From: Halonotius pteroides
Lineage (GTDB): Archaea > Halobacteriota > Halobacteria > Halobacteriales > Haloferacaceae
Length of the DNA stretch: 64,000 nt
Direction of reading: 5' to 3'
Assembly: GCF_003605635.1 (NCBI RefSeq)
Contig: NZ_QMDW01000005.1
Span: forward strand, 62,001 to 126,000
A program made the position numbers and the translations under genes. Below are positions 43,400 through 51,181 of this stretch, piece by piece. The notes under the pieces are model-generated. The model saw only the letters and a list, made by a program, of their open reading frames with translations, had not been told where the DNA came from and made no database searches. The stretch's first letter is position 1. Every line of letters begins with the position of its first letter.

Positions 43400-44578
43400 A
43401 TGTCTCAAGATGCCCTCGAGAACACTGACACTACGACCCATAGTACCGGCTCGTCTTCCGCCGGGTCGGGGTCTCCCACTCCCGTCTCGACGCGCCTCAG
43501 GCAGAACCAGCAGCAGACTCAGTCATTTTCCAGCGAGACTGCCTCCGAAGACGAGCAGTCGAAAGCCACGGACTCGGAATCGACCGATGAAATACAGTGT
43601 CCTGAGTGCGCAACCGACGAGTACCTCGTCATTGACGAGGAGGAAACCTACTGTGGGGAATGTGGCCTCGTACTCTTCCGTGACATCCTCGATCGGCGCC
43701 TTCGCTGGGTCGATACTGGGGACGGCCGTGAACCCGAACGTGGCGGCGCTCCCACCACACATCGCCTCCATCATAAGGGGCTCCCGACGGAGATCGGATA
43801 TAACAGTGACGGGTACGACCGCCCGCTGTCGCGTCAGACCAAACGGCGTTTCCGTCGACTCCGTAAGTGGGATAGTCGATCGAAAACCGGCTCGAGTCGC
43901 GACCGCTCGCTCCGCACCGGCCTCGGCGAAATCGCTCGCCTCGTCAGTGCGCTCGAACTCTCCGGCTCTATCCACGACCGCGCCGCTGACCTCTACCGCG
44001 AGGTTAGCGCAGAAGGGATGCTCGCCGGCAACTCCGTCGAAGGTATGGCGAGTGCCTGTGTGTACGCTGCTTGCCGTCTCGAACGCCTGCCACGCACGCT
44101 CAAAGAGATTGGTGAAGTCGCTCGTGTCGATATTAAAGAAATCAATCAGGACTACAAGTGCCTAAATCAAGATCTTGAGCTCGCAACGCCTCCACCACTC
44201 CCGCAGGACTACATCCCACGACTCGCGAGTGCCGTTGATGCCTCCCCTCGTCTCGAACGCCGTGCCTACCAGCTCTCCAGATCGAACGCTGTGGGTGTCC
44301 TCGCGAACGGCCGGCAACCGAACGGCGTCGCCGTTGCCTGTCTCTATCACGCCTTCAAAGAGAGTGGGCAAAGCAACCTCCGACTTACCCAACAAACTCT
44401 TGCCGAGGAAGGCTACACGACCCCGACAACGATTCGCAAGCTCTGGAGGGAGCTCCAAGGCCTTGCCGATGACGGAGAACTTCCCGATCCGGACGGCAAC
44501 CTCGACCATTTCTCGTTAGCCTGTGGAACGGTGGTAGGCGACGAGACGGATTGGATGACACCCCCATATCCTACGTAA
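43400..44578 (+). CDS. tfb: Transcription factor B (TFB)
   Basis: A 392-residue archaeal TFIIB homologue that binds TBP-DNA and recruits RNA polymerase. A disordered acidic N-terminus of about 60 residues precedes the zinc ribbon (Cys67, Cys70 and the pair in YCGECG about 20 residues later), then the B-reader region (GGAPTTHRLHHKGLPTEIGY), and two cyclin-like repeats (about 165-265 and 270-365) with the second-repeat segment NAVGVLANGRQPNGVAVACL. Haloarchaea use several TFBs for different gene sets; a plasmid-borne one suggests control of the replicon's own promoters. The N-terminal extension is longer than usual. The start at 43400 follows leader element L9; its stop codon lies in inverted repeat P3. 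Confidence 0.94.
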   Translation: MSQDALENTDTTTHSTGSSSAGSGSPTPVSTRLRQNQQQTQSFSSETASEDEQSKATDSESTDEIQCPECATDEYLVIDEEETYCGECGLVLFRDILDRRLRWVDTGDGREPERGGAPTTHRLHHKGLPTEIGYNSDGYDRPLSRQTKRRFRRLRKWDSRSKTGSSRDRSLRTGLGEIARLVSALELSGSIHDRAADLYREVSAEGMLAGNSVEGMASACVYAACRLERLPRTLKEIGEVARVDIKEINQDYKCLNQDLELATPPPLPQDYIPRLASAVDASPRLERRAYQLSRSNAVGVLANGRQPNGVAVACLYHAFKESGQSNLRLTQQTLAEEGYTTPTTIRKLWRELQGLADDGELPDPDGNLDHFSLACGTVVGDETDWMTPPYPT

Positions 44579-44613
44579 CAGTCCTAATCACACCATCGAA
44601 TCGTTACGTAGGA
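44569..44613. repeat. Dispersed inverted repeat P3 (best copy)
   Basis: TCCTACGTAAC (44569-44579) and GTTACGTAGGA (44603-44613) are exact reverse complements 45 bp overall. The left arm contains the TFB stop codon, so the sequence is transcribed with TFB and could fold as a hairpin. Confidence 0.6.
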
Positions 44614-44648
44614 CTAGCACTCGGGACGCGGCACCTGCGACCCCCCGT

Positions 44649-44675
44649 GTTTGTCGCACCCCGAGACGGTGGGGG
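44649..44675 (+). promoter_or_regulatory. Leader element L10
   Basis: GTTTGTCGCACCCCGAGACG then GTGGGGG. It ends 9 bp before the ATG at 44684. Confidence 0.65.
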
Positions 44676-44683
44676 AACTCGAA

Positions 44684-44893
44684 ATGGGCTCACTCGCACG
44701 CCACCGTGCAGCGAATCGCTTCCAGACCGCACTCCAGCAGCGCCTCGACGCTGCCTCGAATCAGAGTGAAGTACAGCAAGCCTACGACGATGCACTCGAG
44801 GCGCTCATCAAAATCACTCTCGACGATGTCGAACTCGACCGCGTCGCCAGGGAGCTTTCGACCAACCCCGACGTTATCGACTTCCCCGAGTGA
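44684..44893 (+). CDS. Small helical protein
   Basis: A 69-residue protein, almost entirely alpha-helical by composition (RHRAANRFQTALQQRLDAAS, EVQQAYDDALEALIKITLDD) and ending DVIDFPE. I recognise no family. The ATG at 44684 lies 9 bp after leader element L10, whereas an earlier TTG in the same frame lies inside the element. It sits between TFB and PCNA. Confidence 0.7.
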   Translation: MGSLARHRAANRFQTALQQRLDAASNQSEVQQAYDDALEALIKITLDDVELDRVARELSTNPDVIDFPE

Positions 44894-44917
44894 CCGAGGT
44901 CACGACCATCATGCTCG

Positions 44918-44948
44918 GTTTTGCCCTCCCCACGGGGATGGGGGGAGG
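44918..44948 (+). promoter_or_regulatory. Leader element L11
   Basis: GTTTTGCCCTCCCCACGGGG then ATGGGGGGAGG. It lies 128 bp before PCNA, but only 11 bp before a 39-codon frame (44960-45079) that overlaps the PCNA start. Confidence 0.65.
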
Positions 44949-44959
44949 TAGAAGAGTTC

Positions 44960-45079
44960 ATGACGGTTACCGTTCATAACGGTATTACCGTTATTATTAC
45001 TATTATTGGTTCGATTTTCTCCCTTCGTGAGCAGCTCGATCACCGACAGTATCGCGACCACGACTCCACTCAAACATGA
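44960..45079 (+). CDS. Small upstream ORF overlapping the PCNA start
   Basis: An ATG 11 bp after the G-rich end of leader element L11 opens 39 codons (MTVTVHNGITVIITIIGSIF, then a charged tail). Its TGA (45077-45079) overlaps the PCNA ATG at 45076 as ATGA. The arrangement suggests translational coupling: ribosomes loading at the leader would reach PCNA after reading this peptide. The peptide has one hydrophobic helix and may also have a function of its own. The DNA includes two near-palindromes, so coding could be accidental. Confidence 0.4.
   Translation: MTVTVHNGITVIITIIGSIFSLREQLDHRQYRDHDSTQT
44963..44992. promoter_or_regulatory. Repeated ACGGTNNACCGT half-palindromes before PCNA
   Basis: ACGGTTACCGTT (44963-44974) and AACGGTATTACCGTT (44978-44992) are two near-palindromic sites in tandem, followed by an AT-rich run. 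They look like a pair of binding sites for a dimeric regulator upstream of PCNA. Confidence 0.4.
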
Positions 45080-46092
45080 GTACCAACACCGAATCCGAAA
45101 GCGCGGACGCACAGCCAGCGACCACACCCGACGACGGATCCTCAGACGTAGAATCTGAGATGGACGTCGACGACGCGACCACCGCAGAAACCGCTGAAAA
45201 TACCCAACCCAAAGGCGAGCCCGAACCAGATCTGGAATCGGAACCAGATTCTGAACCGGAGCAAGAATCCAACACCGACGGTGAAGCCGACGAGGACGTC
45301 GAGGAAGACGCAGAAGAAGAGGCCGATGTCAGCACCGGACCGCCGAGCCAGTTCCAGGCCGCCATCATGGGCGGTGACATCAAGGAGTTCGTCGGTACGC
45401 TTCGCGCCATCGTCGACGAGGCGAAGTTCAATGTTGAGCCTGATGGCATTCAGGTCCGTGCGGTCGATCCCGCAAACGTCGCGATGGACGACGGTGTGCT
45501 GTCCGCAGGGGCTTTCGAGTCCTACGACGCCTCCGAGGGTGTTCTGGGCCTCAATCTCGAACGTCTCGAGGGGGTCCTAAAACTCGCGAAGAAGAATGAT
45601 CTCGTCGAACTCTCGTTCGACACGAATACGTTCAAACTCGTCATCTACATCGATGGCGTCGAGTTCACGATGGCGTGTATCGACCCCGACAGCATCAGGT
45701 CGGAACCCGAAATTCCGGACATGGATCTCCCCGCGTCGTTCACTGTCGATGAATCGCAGATCAGGCGGGGGGTGAAAGCAGCTGATATGGTCTCCGACCA
45801 CATCCAAATCCGTTGTGACGAGACCGAGCAGGCCGTCTTCATCGAAGCCCAAGGCGACACCGACGACGTGTCCCTGGAACTTACGGAGGAGGAGTATACC
45901 GAGCTGACCGCCGTCGACGCGGAGGCGCTGTTTTCGCTTGACTACGTTAAGGACATCTCCCGGAAATTCCCGAAGAACGCTGCAATCAGCATCACCTTCG
46001 GGACTGACTTTCCAATGATGATCGAATACGAGTTTGCAGACGGCGAGTGCGAGATTCTCTCGATGATTGCCCCACGAATCCGGTCCAACTAA
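45076..46092 (+). CDS. pcn: DNA sliding clamp PCNA with acidic N-terminal extension
   Basis: A 338-residue protein. From about residue 92 (FQAAIMGGDIKEFVGTLRAI) to the end it is a normal, complete PCNA of about 247 residues: VRAVDPANVAMDDGVL, the connecting loop region around MACIDPDSIRSEPEIPD, and the C-terminal MIEYEFADGECEILSMIAPR. PCNA rings hold polymerases, ligase and nucleases on DNA. The first 90 residues are a disordered tail rich in Glu, Asp, Ser and Thr that most archaeal PCNAs lack. The ATG at 45076 agrees with this long form; an internal start at Met98 (MGGDIKEF) would truncate the fold. The stop overlaps the next ATG by one base. Confidence 0.95.
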   Translation: MSTNTESESADAQPATTPDDGSSDVESEMDVDDATTAETAENTQPKGEPEPDLESEPDSEPEQESNTDGEADEDVEEDAEEEADVSTGPPSQFQAAIMGGDIKEFVGTLRAIVDEAKFNVEPDGIQVRAVDPANVAMDDGVLSAGAFESYDASEGVLGLNLERLEGVLKLAKKNDLVELSFDTNTFKLVIYIDGVEFTMACIDPDSIRSEPEIPDMDLPASFTVDESQIRRGVKAADMVSDHIQIRCDETEQAVFIEAQGDTDDVSLELTEEEYTELTAVDAEALFSLDYVKDISRKFPKNAAISITFGTDFPMMIEYEFADGECEILSMIAPRIRSN

Positions 46093-46340
46093 TGACTTCG
46101 CTAACCTCCCTCAGCGACGGCGATACCTATGCAGATATACGGCTTGGCGAGACGTTCATCGTTTCTGTCGATCGTTCCGAGGATGCACTCACTATCCGGG
46201 TATTCCACCCGGACGAACCGGAGACCGCCATCGGCGAACACTGCCTCGATCTCAGTCCTGACGGAGCAAACGACGAGACCACCGTTGGGGCACATACCGG
46301 GACTGACCCGACCACGAGCAGCGATTTGGCTCTTGGGTAG
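46092..46340 (+). CDS. Small hypothetical protein after PCNA
   Basis: An 82-residue protein whose ATG shares one base with the PCNA stop (TAATG), which indicates coupled translation. Residues 5-60 look like a small beta-rich domain (SDGDTYADIRLGETFIVSVD; ALTIRVFHPDEPETAIGEHC); the C-terminus is polar. No family is recognised. A PCNA partner is possible because of the coupling, but there is no clear PIP-box. Confidence 0.7.
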   Translation: MTSLTSLSDGDTYADIRLGETFIVSVDRSEDALTIRVFHPDEPETAIGEHCLDLSPDGANDETTVGAHTGTDPTTSSDLALG

Positions 46341-46351
46341 TTACTCGATCG

Positions 46352-46660
46352 ATGGCTCCTGGACGCTACGCGGCTCCTCTCTCGATTATCGATACGAGAA
46401 CTGAAACCCAGCGGAAGTGTCCGTACTGTCGCTGGGAGACGAACTCACTCTATAGACTCGACAGCTGGCTAGACGACTACGCGGGCTGTGCGTCCTGCGT
46501 TCTCGAGGAACTTGCCGATGACGACGAGTACCTCATCTACAGAAATCAAGGGAGAGTGCCTCGGGGCTTGACGAGGGTGAATCCCGACTATAGCCAACCA
46601 ACCGACGATGAGTTTCGCCCGGCCCACAGGCCCACCGAATCGGCGTCATTAATTGGATTG
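46352..46660 (+). pseudogene. 5' part of a zinc-ribbon gene cut by insertion elements
   Basis: From the ATG at 46352 the frame encodes about 100 residues with CPYC and CASC pairs (KCPYCRWETNSLYRLDSWLD, YAGCASCVLEELADDDEYLI), a probable four-Cys zinc ribbon, then PTDDEFRPAHRPTESAS. Beyond about 46660 the frame runs into the TnpB element and its translation turns into Ser/Pro-rich shadow. The 3' end appears at 49863-49945, after both insertion elements. The exact junction is not certain. Confidence 0.55.
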
Positions 46661-46677
46661 GGTACGATTAAATCAGT

Positions 46678-46812
46678 ATGGATCAGACAGAGATGGAATG
46701 TTACCCCACCGTCCGCGACCGGGGGCAAGTCACCATCCCCGAAGAAGTCCGAGAAACACTCGGCATCGAATCCGGGGATAGAGTCAAACTCACCGTCGAA
46801 CGGCTGGAGTAA
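46678..46812 (+). CDS. AbrB/SpoVT-like DNA-binding protein paired with TnpB
   Basis: A 44-residue protein with a complete SpoVT-AbrB swapped-hairpin core: YPTVRDRGQVTIPEEVRETL then GIESGDRVKLTVERLE. Such proteins dimerise and bind DNA as transition-state regulators or antitoxins. Its stop lies 5 bp before the tnpB start, so the two genes form one unit, and it probably represses transcription of the pair. It has a TATA-like GATTAAATC about 12 bp upstream, too close for a normal promoter, so the true promoter may lie in the interrupted host gene. Confidence 0.75.
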   Translation: MDQTEMECYPTVRDRGQVTIPEEVRETLGIESGDRVKLTVERLE

Positions 46813-46817
46813 CACCT

Positions 46818-48053
46818 ATGAACGTCACGCTTCGCTGTCGCGCCTGCCCTGATGAGGAAACCGCCAGCGAAGCGTGGCGTCACATAGAACTTCACCGGCA
46901 GATCCGCAACCACGCCGTCCGCGACTACTACTCCCACGAACCGGGCAACCGTCCGAGTTCTTTCGATCAGCACAACAAACTCACCGACTGGAAACAGCGG
47001 TGGCCCGTGTTCAAGGACGTGTCCGCACATGCCGCCCAACAAACCATCTCTGAAGTTCACAAGAACATCAAGATCCTCCGAGAAAAGCGGTACAAGGGCT
47101 GTAAAACTGGACGGCTCAAATGGCAGGGGAGCGGAGAGCGGCGATCGGTCGCGTATCAGTCCGAAGGCTACGACGTGAATCACACCACGGGCCGCGACGG
47201 ATACGTGTCACTCCGACTCTCCAAAATCGGCACTATTCAGATTCGCGCACACCGCGACCTGCCGCCGACCGAGAGCATCAAGCGCGTCGTTCTCAAAAAG
47301 GAGGTGACGGGCGAATGGTTCGCCTGTCTCGTCACCGAACGCCCGGACGACAGCCTCCCCGAGAAACCGAATCCCGACGACCTGTCTCCAGCCGACTGGG
47401 TAGGCGTGGACCTCGGCATCCAGTCGTATATCCACACCAGCGACAACCTCGCTGTGGACACGCTCGACCTCTCCGACGAGTACGATCGCTACGCACGCGA
47501 ACAGCGGAAACTCGACCGGAAAGAGTATGGGTCGAACAACTGGGAGAAACAGCGTCAGAAGGTCGCCAAGGCGAAGCGTCGTATCAAGCGGGTGGTGCTG
47601 GACTTCCAGCACAAGTTGACGACGTGGCTGGTTCGGGAGTACGACATGGTGGCTGTCGAAGACCTCGACGTGAAGCCGATGATGGAAACGTCTCAATCGG
47701 CCAAGAACAAACAGGATGCGTCGTGGTCGCGGTTCTTGACGCTCTTAGAGTACAAAGGAGAGTTGCACGGCACGCACGTCGTGAAGGTAGACTCGGCAGG
47801 GACGACCAAGGAATGCTCGCGGTGTGGTGTCAAAACGGACAAGCCGATTTGGGTTCGGCAGCACTCGTGTCCGGCGTGTGGTCACGAGGAGGACCGGGAT
47901 CTAAATGCGGCGAAGAACATCCTTTCACGCGGTTGCAAGCAGTTAGGGGCGGGACGCTCCGAATCAACGCCTGTGGAGACTGCGCTCCCTACGTTCACTC
48001 CTTCGCGGGTGAATGCAAAGCGCGTCGTAGAAGCAGGAAGCCCCGAGGCTTGA
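46818..48053 (+). CDS. tnpB: TnpB, RNA-guided nuclease of an IS1341-type element
   Basis: A 411-residue TnpB, the ancestor-type of Cas12 nucleases, which uses an RNA copied from the element's right end to cut matching DNA. The RuvC residues are intact: Asp198 (GVDLGIQ), Glu281 (AVEDLDV) and Asp361 (EEDRDLNAA). The zinc finger CSRCGVKTDKP...CPACGH lies between the last two. Length and motifs are normal, so the nuclease is probably active. The coding end runs into the right-end hairpin, whose loop includes the TGA stop. The AbrB-like gene 5 bp upstream probably controls it. Confidence 0.92.
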   Translation: MNVTLRCRACPDEETASEAWRHIELHRQIRNHAVRDYYSHEPGNRPSSFDQHNKLTDWKQRWPVFKDVSAHAAQQTISEVHKNIKILREKRYKGCKTGRLKWQGSGERRSVAYQSEGYDVNHTTGRDGYVSLRLSKIGTIQIRAHRDLPPTESIKRVVLKKEVTGEWFACLVTERPDDSLPEKPNPDDLSPADWVGVDLGIQSYIHTSDNLAVDTLDLSDEYDRYAREQRKLDRKEYGSNNWEKQRQKVAKAKRRIKRVVLDFQHKLTTWLVREYDMVAVEDLDVKPMMETSQSAKNKQDASWSRFLTLLEYKGELHGTHVVKVDSAGTTKECSRCGVKTDKPIWVRQHSCPACGHEEDRDLNAAKNILSRGCKQLGAGRSESTPVETALPTFTPSRVNAKRVVEAGSPEA

Positions 48054-48062
48054 CCTCGGGGC
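48040..48062 (+). ncRNA. Right-end hairpin of the TnpB element (omega-RNA 3' part)
   Basis: GCCCCGAGG-CTTGA-CCTCGGGGC, a perfect 9-bp stem whose loop includes the tnpB stop codon, followed by AGGTTCAC. In this family such a hairpin ends the guide-RNA scaffold and the bases just past the element act as the guide, here expected to begin near 48073. The 5' limit of the RNA inside tnpB cannot be set. Confidence 0.5.
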
Positions 48063-48092
48063 AGGTTCACCATTCGTCTCCGACCAACCTAG

Positions 48093-49862
48093 CACTACTT
48101 CTGGGGTTTAGACCGGAGACGAGGAAACCTGGAGTTGAGTATCGACGAGTGACGCCCAACTCGTCGGAATCTGTTACGGTTTAGCGAGATTCCATCTGAG
48201 ATTTGACGTTCTGACTCTCGTTTGAGAGAGACGTATGCTCGAAGCGATCAAAATCCGAGGGAACACTTCACAGTGGCTCTCTGTGAGCAGTGCTGCCGCT
48301 CGCAAGCGGCAGTCACTGCGTTGGCTGCCAGCTTACAGATCAGGGATGCGCCAGTCAGTGAATCCCTGCAACATCTCCTCAGCGGCGTCGGTCGCCGTCT
48401 CTCGGTCGAAGTTCAGATTCTCCATCAGTTGCTGGATCGCCGCTTCGCGGACGATCCGCTGCATTACCACCTCGAACGACGAGAGATCTTGACCAGCCTC
48501 CAGGCGGTGTGTTGCAATGAACGCGTGAGCTAACATCACAACCGCAAGATGGCGATGGAATCCGTCCCAGGATCGTCCCTGAAATTCATCAGCTCCAAGA
48601 TGCTGTTTGATGTCTTCGTGGAAGCGTTCAATGGACCACCGGAGGTGTGTCCATTGAACCAATTCTTCGAGCGAGGACTCATCGAGATTCCAGCAGATCC
48701 ATGCCTTGACACTCACCGTTGAGTCGTCCTCATCGTCATCGGTTGTTTTCTCGATCAGCAACCAGCCAGTTTCTTCGCCAACTTCACGATTTGCCCTATC
48801 GGTGACAACACGTACACGCGTGCGGTAGAACTCCCCGCTCAGCGTTTCTTTGGTTCCTTCTGCCCAGTGGATGTGTTCCCATTCCCGCTCAGTGTCGGTG
48901 TCTTCGACCTCTTGGGCGAGATCTTCTGGTGAGAAGATCTCTTCGTCCTCTGAGATCTCCCAGCGAGTCTCATCGGGGTCATCTGACCCCGATTCAGACT
49001 CTTCTTGCAGTGGTGTCTCTTCGTCAATGACCGGAAACTTCGATGGCACAAGCTCCAGCGCGTAGGGAATCGCTTCGGCCCGGAGTCTGCGGCGGAGTTG
49101 GGTAGATTTCCCGAAGTTACTGTCACCGAGAACACAGCCAAAGTCAAGGCCGCTGTCAGCGGCCTCTTCGACCAGATCACCGCCGATTTTGTGTTTGGGC
49201 TGGTACTCTATATCGTTAGGAATCCCGGCTTCTTTCCGCCGTTTAGCGTACTGCTGCTGTTCTTGGATGCTATCGTAGATGGACGAGTTGTCGCCGATCC
49301 ACTTCTTGGGCGTGTACAGCCGCATCCCGAGTGGCCAACTGATCTGGTCTGCGTTGCGGTGCTGTCCCGGTGAGGCGAGGGTGAGATTGACCGTCACCTG
49401 GCAGTTGTCCATTTTGCCAGTTGCACCGCACCATTGACGGCCTACACCGACGCTGTCGTGTCCCTTTTTGGGAATTCCCATCCCATCGAGGATGAGCGCA
49501 GAGGCGGCTCCCTGAGCCGCCTCGGGCGCTGTCTGTCGGAGGTGTTCCTCGACATTTTTGTACTTCCAGGCGCTCTCTCGGACGAATCGTTCGAGTTTCT
49601 CCTGTTTGATGTCTACCATGCTTGCAATCCCTGCGATAGATTTGTTGCTCCCGGGTCGGATGAGTCCGCGAAAATACTGCGTCCCACGGCGCCATGTCGT
49701 CTCCCAGTTTGGCCACGAAGAGCCGTCGGCTCTCGTGGCGAAACACGCCTGGTACTGTCTGAGAAAGCCTGCCGCGTCCCCGTGATCGTGTGCAAGTTCG
49801 TTCATCGCACTACTTCTTCAGCTGCCACAATCAGCCTGCCGAATTAACCCCCAGAAGTAGTG
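48093..49862. mobile_element. IS701-family insertion sequence, 1,770 bp
   Basis: Inverted ends begin CACTACTTCTGGGG on the left (from 48093) and end CCCCAGAAGTAGTG on the right (to 49862). CTAG flanks both sides (48089-48092, 49863-49866), fitting the 4-bp YTAR target duplication of IS701 elements. It holds one full transposase gene on the minus strand. Confidence 0.88.
48333..49805 (-). CDS. IS701-family transposase
   Basis: A 490-residue DDE transposase. Family marks are ALILDGMGIPKKGHDSVGVG with RQWCGATGKMDNCQVTVNL (first Asp), CVLGDSNFGKS (second Asp) and RWSIERFHEDIKQHLG (Glu). An acidic insert at about 265-320 (rich in Glu and Asp) is typical of haloarchaeal versions. The reading frame is complete, so the element may still move. 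Confidence 0.92.
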   Translation of the reverse strand: MNELAHDHGDAAGFLRQYQACFATRADGSSWPNWETTWRRGTQYFRGLIRPGSNKSIAGIASMVDIKQEKLERFVRESAWKYKNVEEHLRQTAPEAAQGAASALILDGMGIPKKGHDSVGVGRQWCGATGKMDNCQVTVNLTLASPGQHRNADQISWPLGMRLYTPKKWIGDNSSIYDSIQEQQQYAKRRKEAGIPNDIEYQPKHKIGGDLVEEAADSGLDFGCVLGDSNFGKSTQLRRRLRAEAIPYALELVPSKFPVIDEETPLQEESESGSDDPDETRWEISEDEEIFSPEDLAQEVEDTDTEREWEHIHWAEGTKETLSGEFYRTRVRVVTDRANREVGEETGWLLIEKTTDDDEDDSTVSVKAWICWNLDESSLEELVQWTHLRWSIERFHEDIKQHLGADEFQGRSWDGFHRHLAVVMLAHAFIATHRLEAGQDLSSFEVVMQRIVREAAIQQLMENLNFDRETATDAAEEMLQGFTDWRIPDL

Positions 49863-49945
49863 CTAGAGCAATCACAACCGAGTCCCACACCATCGACCGA
49901 GGCACGACCCGCCTCGGACCCGTCGCAGTCCCACCAATCCGCTGA
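49863..49945 (+). pseudogene. 3' part of the interrupted zinc-ribbon gene
   Basis: After removal of the two insertion elements and one CTAG copy, the flanking DNA stays open in two frames to stops at 49943-49945 (ending DRGTTRLGPVAVPPIR) or slightly further on. One of these is the natural end of the gene that begins at 46352; which one depends on the exact left junction of the TnpB element. Confidence 0.4.
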
Positions 49946-49973
49946 TGGATAACCCACCTTCAGACTTACTCTC

Positions 49974-50852
49974 ATGCCAAAAAAAACCGATTACTCGCGA
50001 AAAACGAAATGGAAGAACGAACCGTACCAAGGCGAACGAGGCGTTGGCGGAAACTTCGTCCACGCTGGCGATAACCTGCTCGACAAGCATCTGTTCGTCC
50101 ACCGACTCGCTCCCGGCGGATTCGACTGGGGACCTGACGCCTCTGACGAGAAGGCCAGTCAACTCGCTATCGCACTCCTCGCCCCGCTCAAAGGCGTGGA
50201 CTACGCTGTCGAACACTACCACCTATTCGCGGAGAACTTCGTCCGGCGTGAACTAACCGACGATACCTGGGAAATCAAACGTCAAGACTACCGCTCAGAT
50301 GAGTACGTCGAGGCCATCGACGGTCGCGACTACCCCGAAAACACCGCCCCCGGCCCCGAAGACGTTCCCGATCTCGAGGATGCCGACCTCGAGTCCATCA
50401 CGTACGCCGCGGAGATCGCTCTCGCCGAGAAGTACGCGGAGGTTCTGTGGCAGTCGGGGAACCGTCGCGAGAACCTTCGACGGCTGAAAGCCATCTGGAG
50501 CGGTGAGGAAGATCCCGCCAGCGACGCCGTCGCTTCGGGGACACTTTATCGAATTCAAGGCCTCGACATTCCCTCGAACGCCCGCAGTACGGTCGTCAAG
50601 CAGTTCGACTCGATGGGCGAACTCGCAGCCTGGGTCTGCTATGGGCGCAATCACTCCCAGCTCGCGGGCATCAGCGACGCATCCGCGAAGAAAATCCGTA
50701 ACGCTCGCCCCGGCTTCGTCCAGTACTTCGGCGGTACAGAGCACATCCCCGAGCACGACAGCCGTGAAATGTCGCTCTCGGAGATGTCCAACACTCGGGG
50801 CGACACCGCCCAGCAGACGTTCACAAGTACTCTTAGTGAGGCAGACGAGTAA
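49974..50852 (+). CDS. DUF6166-like protein with helix-hairpin-helix-like tail
   Basis: A 292-residue protein. Residues about 15-105 (YQGERGVGGNFVHAGDNLLD, RLAPGGFDWGPDASDEKASQ, LAIALLAPLKGVDYAVEHYH) match the pattern of the small DUF6166 domain found in archaeal and bacterial plasmids. The middle is acidic and helical; residues about 205-250 (STVVKQFDSMGELAAWVCYG, QLAGISDASAKKIRNA) look like a helix-hairpin-helix unit, which would bind DNA. The gene starts 28 bp after the remains of the interrupted zinc-ribbon gene. Its function is unknown. Confidence 0.78.
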   Translation: MPKKTDYSRKTKWKNEPYQGERGVGGNFVHAGDNLLDKHLFVHRLAPGGFDWGPDASDEKASQLAIALLAPLKGVDYAVEHYHLFAENFVRRELTDDTWEIKRQDYRSDEYVEAIDGRDYPENTAPGPEDVPDLEDADLESITYAAEIALAEKYAEVLWQSGNRRENLRRLKAIWSGEEDPASDAVASGTLYRIQGLDIPSNARSTVVKQFDSMGELAAWVCYGRNHSQLAGISDASAKKIRNARPGFVQYFGGTEHIPEHDSREMSLSEMSNTRGDTAQQTFTSTLSEADE

Positions 50853-50890
50853 CCCACAGCAGCCCGACCGACTCGGCTTCCCTCTCACCT

Positions 50891-50917
50891 GTTTGTTCCC
50901 CCCTGTTCGGTAGGGGG
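50891..50917 (+). promoter_or_regulatory. Leader element L12
   Basis: GTTTGTTCCCCCCTGTTCGG then TAGGGGG. It lies 265 bp before the next large gene (51182) but only 5 bp before a 13-codon frame at 50923. The rest of 50853-51181 holds no other feature. Confidence 0.6.
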
Positions 50918-50922
50918 ATCGG

Positions 50923-50964
50923 ATGTCCAAACAGAACACTCCAAGCGTTCCGCGCGTCGATTGA
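50923..50964 (+). CDS. Possible 13-residue leader peptide
   Basis: ATG just after leader element L12 opens MSKQNTPSVPRVD and a stop. It is far too short to judge by composition; it is recorded because PCNA shows a similar small frame after its leader element. Confidence 0.2.
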   Translation: MSKQNTPSVPRVD

Positions 50965-51181
50965 CGACCACCGGGACGGATTCTGTTCGGGCTCTCCACC
51001 ACCCCCCCATCTTTCTCCTCTCGGCTCTAGCGGTTCTCCACGCTCCACTCCCCTTCGTAGCTGTAGTACTGTGCGGCAAACTCCCATGATACGGGATCGG
51101 CCGTCGAGTCTCTGCGTGTTCTCCGTTCACTCCCAGCCGTGTGCGTACTCCCGCGGCATTTTCGATACCGAGGACTCACCC

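Larger units (their letters stand above)
46660..48072 (+). mobile_element. IS1341-type (IS200/IS605 family) element with tnpB only
   Basis: A tnpB-only element carrying an AbrB-like gene and tnpB. There is no tnpA, so it needs a transposase in trans. The right end is marked by the hairpin at 48040-48062 and GTTCAC; these elements lack inverted ends and target duplications, so the left end is approximate. It lies inside a zinc-ribbon gene. Confidence 0.65.

Noticed and set aside
47120-48184. 354-codon frame overlapping tnpB
   Set aside because: Arg-rich out-of-frame translation of tnpB, whose catalytic residues are intact in the other frame.
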